From contig CAJNDS010002790.1 in assembly GCA_905221605.1 (NCBI GenBank), positions 608,597 to 672,596 of the forward strand: a stretch of DNA of 64,000 nt, in the 5' to 3' direction. This document shows, in pieces, positions 61,060-64,000 of this stretch (positions are counted from its first letter, which is position 1; each line of letters starts with the position of its first letter). The DNA comes from Symbiodinium natans. Its lineage: Eukaryota > Sar > Dinophyceae > Suessiales > Symbiodiniaceae. A model generated the notes under the pieces. That model worked only from the letters and a program-made list of their open reading frames with translations. It was not told where the DNA came from and ran no database searches. Made by a program: the position numbers and the translations under genes.

Positions 61060-63616
61060 AGGATTTAGGGCACTGCTCCTTCAAGTAGTCCGCAACGCGC
61101 TTCACTGAGACTGTTTGTAGGCGCGGCTTCGCCGGCGCTGTGGCTGTGTCGGAAACCGCATCCATGACACGCAAAGGCGACACAAATGGTGCGCACGCGC
61201 GCTGTGAGCCTGGGATGTGCCAGGCGCACAGACTAGGACTGGGCTGGCTGTACTCAACCCTAAACCCTAAACCCTAAACCCTAAACCCTAAACCCTAAAC
61301 CCAATAACGAAAATATTGAGGCCCTTTGTGCTATGGAGTTTGGTATGTTTAGAGGGGCTGGTCGGAGGTTCATGGCCCAGGGCTTAATGAAAGGATTTGC
61401 GGCTGAGGGCTTCTAGGATCGGATCCAGGGGGCTTAGGGTTTAGGGTTTAGGGTTTAGGGTTTAGGGTTTAGGGTTTAGGGTTTAGGGTTTAGGCCTTCA
61501 ATCCCTAAACCCGTTCAACATCCTCAAGGGTGTTAAAGGTGCAAAGGGTTAAGGCTTTAGGGTTTAGGGTTGAGAGCTGTTGAGGGTTGAGGATGTTAAG
61601 GGCTCAGCGGCCCCCTCGACCCTCAAAAGGTATGCTTTTTAGGCATCTTTTGGGATTCCAAATTATGTTTGAGGGTTTCTAGGTATTTTGAGGCTGGTTG
61701 AGGGTTGAGGGTTTCGTGCTCACTCTAGTTATAGGGTTCTTAAGGGAGGGGGTTACAAGGGGGGTGTTTTAGGGTTCTTAAGGGAGGGGGGTTCAAGGGG
61801 GGTATGTAACCCAAGGCTCCCTAAGACCCCTACTACTCCCTAAGGCTCGCTAAGCTTCTCTAAGGTTCCCTACCCCCGATGAAACCCCCTCCCTTAAGAA
61901 CCCTATAATCTAGGGCTTATCCGCCACACTCGGCACGGCTTTGGGCTTCAGACCGGACGCCCTGGTGATCCCCCAAGAAAAGCGTCGAGCTTGCACCTGC
62001 TCCTGCTGCTTCTCTGGTTCCCTATTAATTACACCCTAAACCCTAAACCCTCAAACCGAAACCCCAACCCCCCCCCCCCCCCCAAAAAAAAAAAAAAAAA
62101 CACTGCCTAAACCAACCCTGAGGACCGGACCTCCCCCCCACGCCCCTCACGTGCAGGGCGGCGGGCACGGGGACCCAATCCTGGGAGTCCGGGCGTGCTC
62201 AGGGATTCGGAAAACCCTTTCATCCGTAGGGTTTAGGGTTTAGGGTTTAGGGTTTAGGGCTTAGGGCTTAGGGCTTAGGGCTTAGGGCTTAGGGCTTAGG
62301 GCTTAGGGCTTAGGGCTTTTGGCTTAGGGCTTAGGGCTTAGGGCTTAGGGCTTAGGGCTTAGGGCTTAGGGCTTAGGGTGAACCCTAAACCCTAAACCCA
62401 AAACCCTAAACCCTAAACCCCCTAGGCCCCGAGTCCTTACAACCCCCAAAAGCCCTAAGCTCCTGAGCCCTGAGCCCCTCCGAAGCCCAAAGCTCCTAGA
62501 AACCCTGAACTTGGGATGTTCCCCCATCTGCCGACGGTCCTTCATAGGGATTATAGTCCCCCCAATTTGTAAGCCCTATTAAGGACCGTTTGTATAAGGG
62601 GGAGCATCCCAACCCTAAACCCTTAGGAGCTTGGGAGGTTTCGGGGTTTGAAATTGAGGTCGGAGGCCCGGCGAAGGGGATGTGGCAGGCCCCGCACCCT
62701 CAACTCTACGCAAGGACCCGCTGCCCACACATGAAAAAGCTCTCCCTAAACCTTAAACCCCAAACTCTAAACCCTAAAGCCCAAACCCTAAACCCACATC
62801 CTAAACCGTAAATCCGGCCGCAAATAAGTTTAAAGGGGGAGTCAGGTTTGCGGGGGAGGGGGGGCAGGGTTTGGTGCTCCATTCGAAAAGTAGCGGGCTG
62901 GTCCGGTAGAGGTAGGCCTGGAACTCCTCCAGCGGCTTTTCGGGTTTTGGGGTTTAGGATTTCGGGGATTCGGGGCTTTTGGGGGTTTCAGGGGCCTTGG
63001 GGTTACCAGGGTTTTAGGGTTTCGGGGTTTGGAGGGTTAGCGGTTTTTAAGGGAGGGGGACGCTGTGGATGCTTGTGTGTTGCAACGCCAAGAGACAACC
63101 ATTTACGACCCGAAGCAAATACATGCTTTCATAATTTCTTGGACATGAGTTTTTCATCCAAGATCCTACACGTGTCTGTATGTTAACTTATTAGAAGGGA
63201 TGCTATAAACACATGTCTGGGTTAGAACAAGAAAGACAATACTGGGCGTGTGGTTATTCCTCCACCCCACATATTCTGAAGGTCTGGCGTTTTAAGCTTA
63301 AACAAGCATTGCTACCATTCCCGAAGTAGCTAGGTTTCGTTGTTCCGATTATGCTTCTAAGGTAGACTCAGGTAGACACGCTGTGGGTCATTCTTGTACG
63401 AACGCGATAGGGCTTCTGGGGCGCAGAGGGATTTTGGCGGCCGATACGAGCTATAGGGTTTGTTAGGGCGTTTTGGGGTTCAGCGTTTTGAACCCTAAGC
63501 CCGAAACCCTAAACCCTAAACCCTAAGCCCTTGATACTTCCCGCAAAAAAGACTACACGCTTCAACACCCGCTGAAGACATAGAGGCTCGAAACCGTTCC
63601 CAGAACCCCCCTCTTG
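61060..63616 (-). CDS. Unidentified multi-exon gene (exon set)
   Basis: Non-repeat islands with protein-like minus-strand frames: about 63616-63525 (GGFWERFRASMSSAGVEACS), 62945-62880 (KPLEEFQAYLYRTSPLLFEW), 62210-62140 (DSQDWVPVPAALHVRG), 62025-61925 (EKQQEQVQARRFSWGITRAS) and 61240-61062 (containing MDAVSDTATAPAKPRLQTVS and VKRVADYLKEQ before a GTGCCC donor). The first exon borders a MITE-A copy, as in the other genes. No family is recognised, and whether the islands belong together is inference. Confidence 0.4.
62225..62385. repeat. (GGGCTTA)n variant array
   Basis: TTTAGGG passes into about 17 GCTTAGG heptamers. CCCTAAA follows directly in opposite orientation (62381-62420), giving a head-to-head junction. 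Confidence 0.95.
62511..62612. mobile_element. Palindromic MITE, family A
   Basis: The ends TTGGGATGTTCCCCC and GGGGGAGCATCCCAA, with inner arms GACGGTCCTT and AAGGACCGT. Length 102 bp. Confidence 0.85.
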
Positions 63617-63627
63617 AAGTGTAACAC

Positions 63628-63729
63628 TTGGGATGTTCCCCCTTATACGAACAGTCCTTCACAGGGATTATAATAGGGGGGGTACTATAATCCCGATTAA
63701 GGACTGTTAGTATAACGGGGAACATCCCG
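63628..63729. mobile_element. Palindromic MITE, family A
   Basis: The ends TTGGGATGTTCCCCCTTATA and TATAACGGGGAACATCCCGA, with inner arms ACAGTCCTT and AAGGACTGT and centre ATAATAGGGGGGGTACTATAAT. It is one of the least diverged copies. Confidence 0.88.
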
Positions 63730-64000
63730 ACCTAAAACCCCAAACGATAAACCCGTGAACACTAAACCCGCAAACAATAAAACCCAAAACCCTAAAAGCC
63801 TACAACCCAAAACCCAACCCCCCCCCCCCCACCCCCAAAAAAAAACATAAAGAAAAACCCAAAAACCCAAAAACCTAAAAACCCAAAAACCTCAAACCCA
63901 AATGCAACCCTATAACCCTACAACCCTACAACCCCCCAAAGCCTAAACCCTAACCCTAAACAATAAACCCCAAACCCTAAAACCAAACCCCCAAGACCTA

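Overview
The window looks like a dinoflagellate nuclear genome, most like Symbiodiniaceae or a relative. The support is TTTAGGG-type telomere repeats scattered through non-coding DNA, genes cut into many short exons, introns with GT, GC or GA donors and an AG|G acceptor, every recognisable gene on the minus strand, and abundant simple repeats and short inverted-repeat elements. I saw no rRNA, tRNA, CRISPR array or bacterial operon.

Layout. About 0.2-2.6 kb holds exons of an unidentified minus-strand gene. About 6.6-17.8 kb is a tyrosinase-like (type 3 copper) gene spread over some 16 short exons. Directly downstream, 6.5-3.35 kb, is a flavin amine oxidase of the polyamine-oxidase type, for which I could place several splice junctions exactly. 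About 19.7-26.6 kb has scattered candidate exons. 32.8-26.8 kb is a proton-dependent oligopeptide transporter (POT/PTR2) in about 15 exons. 33.4-38.9 kb has exons of unidentified minus-strand genes, and 39.85-38.97 kb is a compact four-helix membrane protein. 40.3-45.8 kb is repeat territory: a large imperfect inverted array, a 44-bp hairpin array, a family of GGTCTGGGGAAG hairpins and a T-rich minisatellite. 45.834-56.217 kb is a 10.4-kb LINE-like retrotransposon on the minus strand with a 13-bp target-site duplication. 56.2-59.35 kb is the G/C-hairpin satellite that the LINE entered. 59.4-60.5 kb is a (CTA)n microsatellite followed by a second T-rich minisatellite. 61-63.7 kb has more minus-strand exons among telomere-like repeats.

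The most striking object is the LINE. Besides an endonuclease/exonuclease/phosphatase (EEP) domain, a reverse transcriptase and three C2H2-like zinc fingers, it carries a Tpt1/KptA-type RNA 2'-phosphotransferase domain with its Arg-His-Arg-Arg tetrad. It also carries a USP-type (C19) deubiquitinase domain with Cys, His and Asp boxes, reached by a -1 frame change after a separate basic ORF. I know of no described LINE with this combination.

The second theme is intron origin. Several introns in the amine oxidase and transporter genes coincide with short inverted-repeat elements flanked by 3-9 bp direct repeats. The element end supplies the AG acceptor and the duplicated target supplies the GT, GC or GA donor. 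Most exons also sit between CCCTAAA on the left and TTTAGGG on the right, so the telomere-like repeats form inverted repeats at the two ends of each intron.
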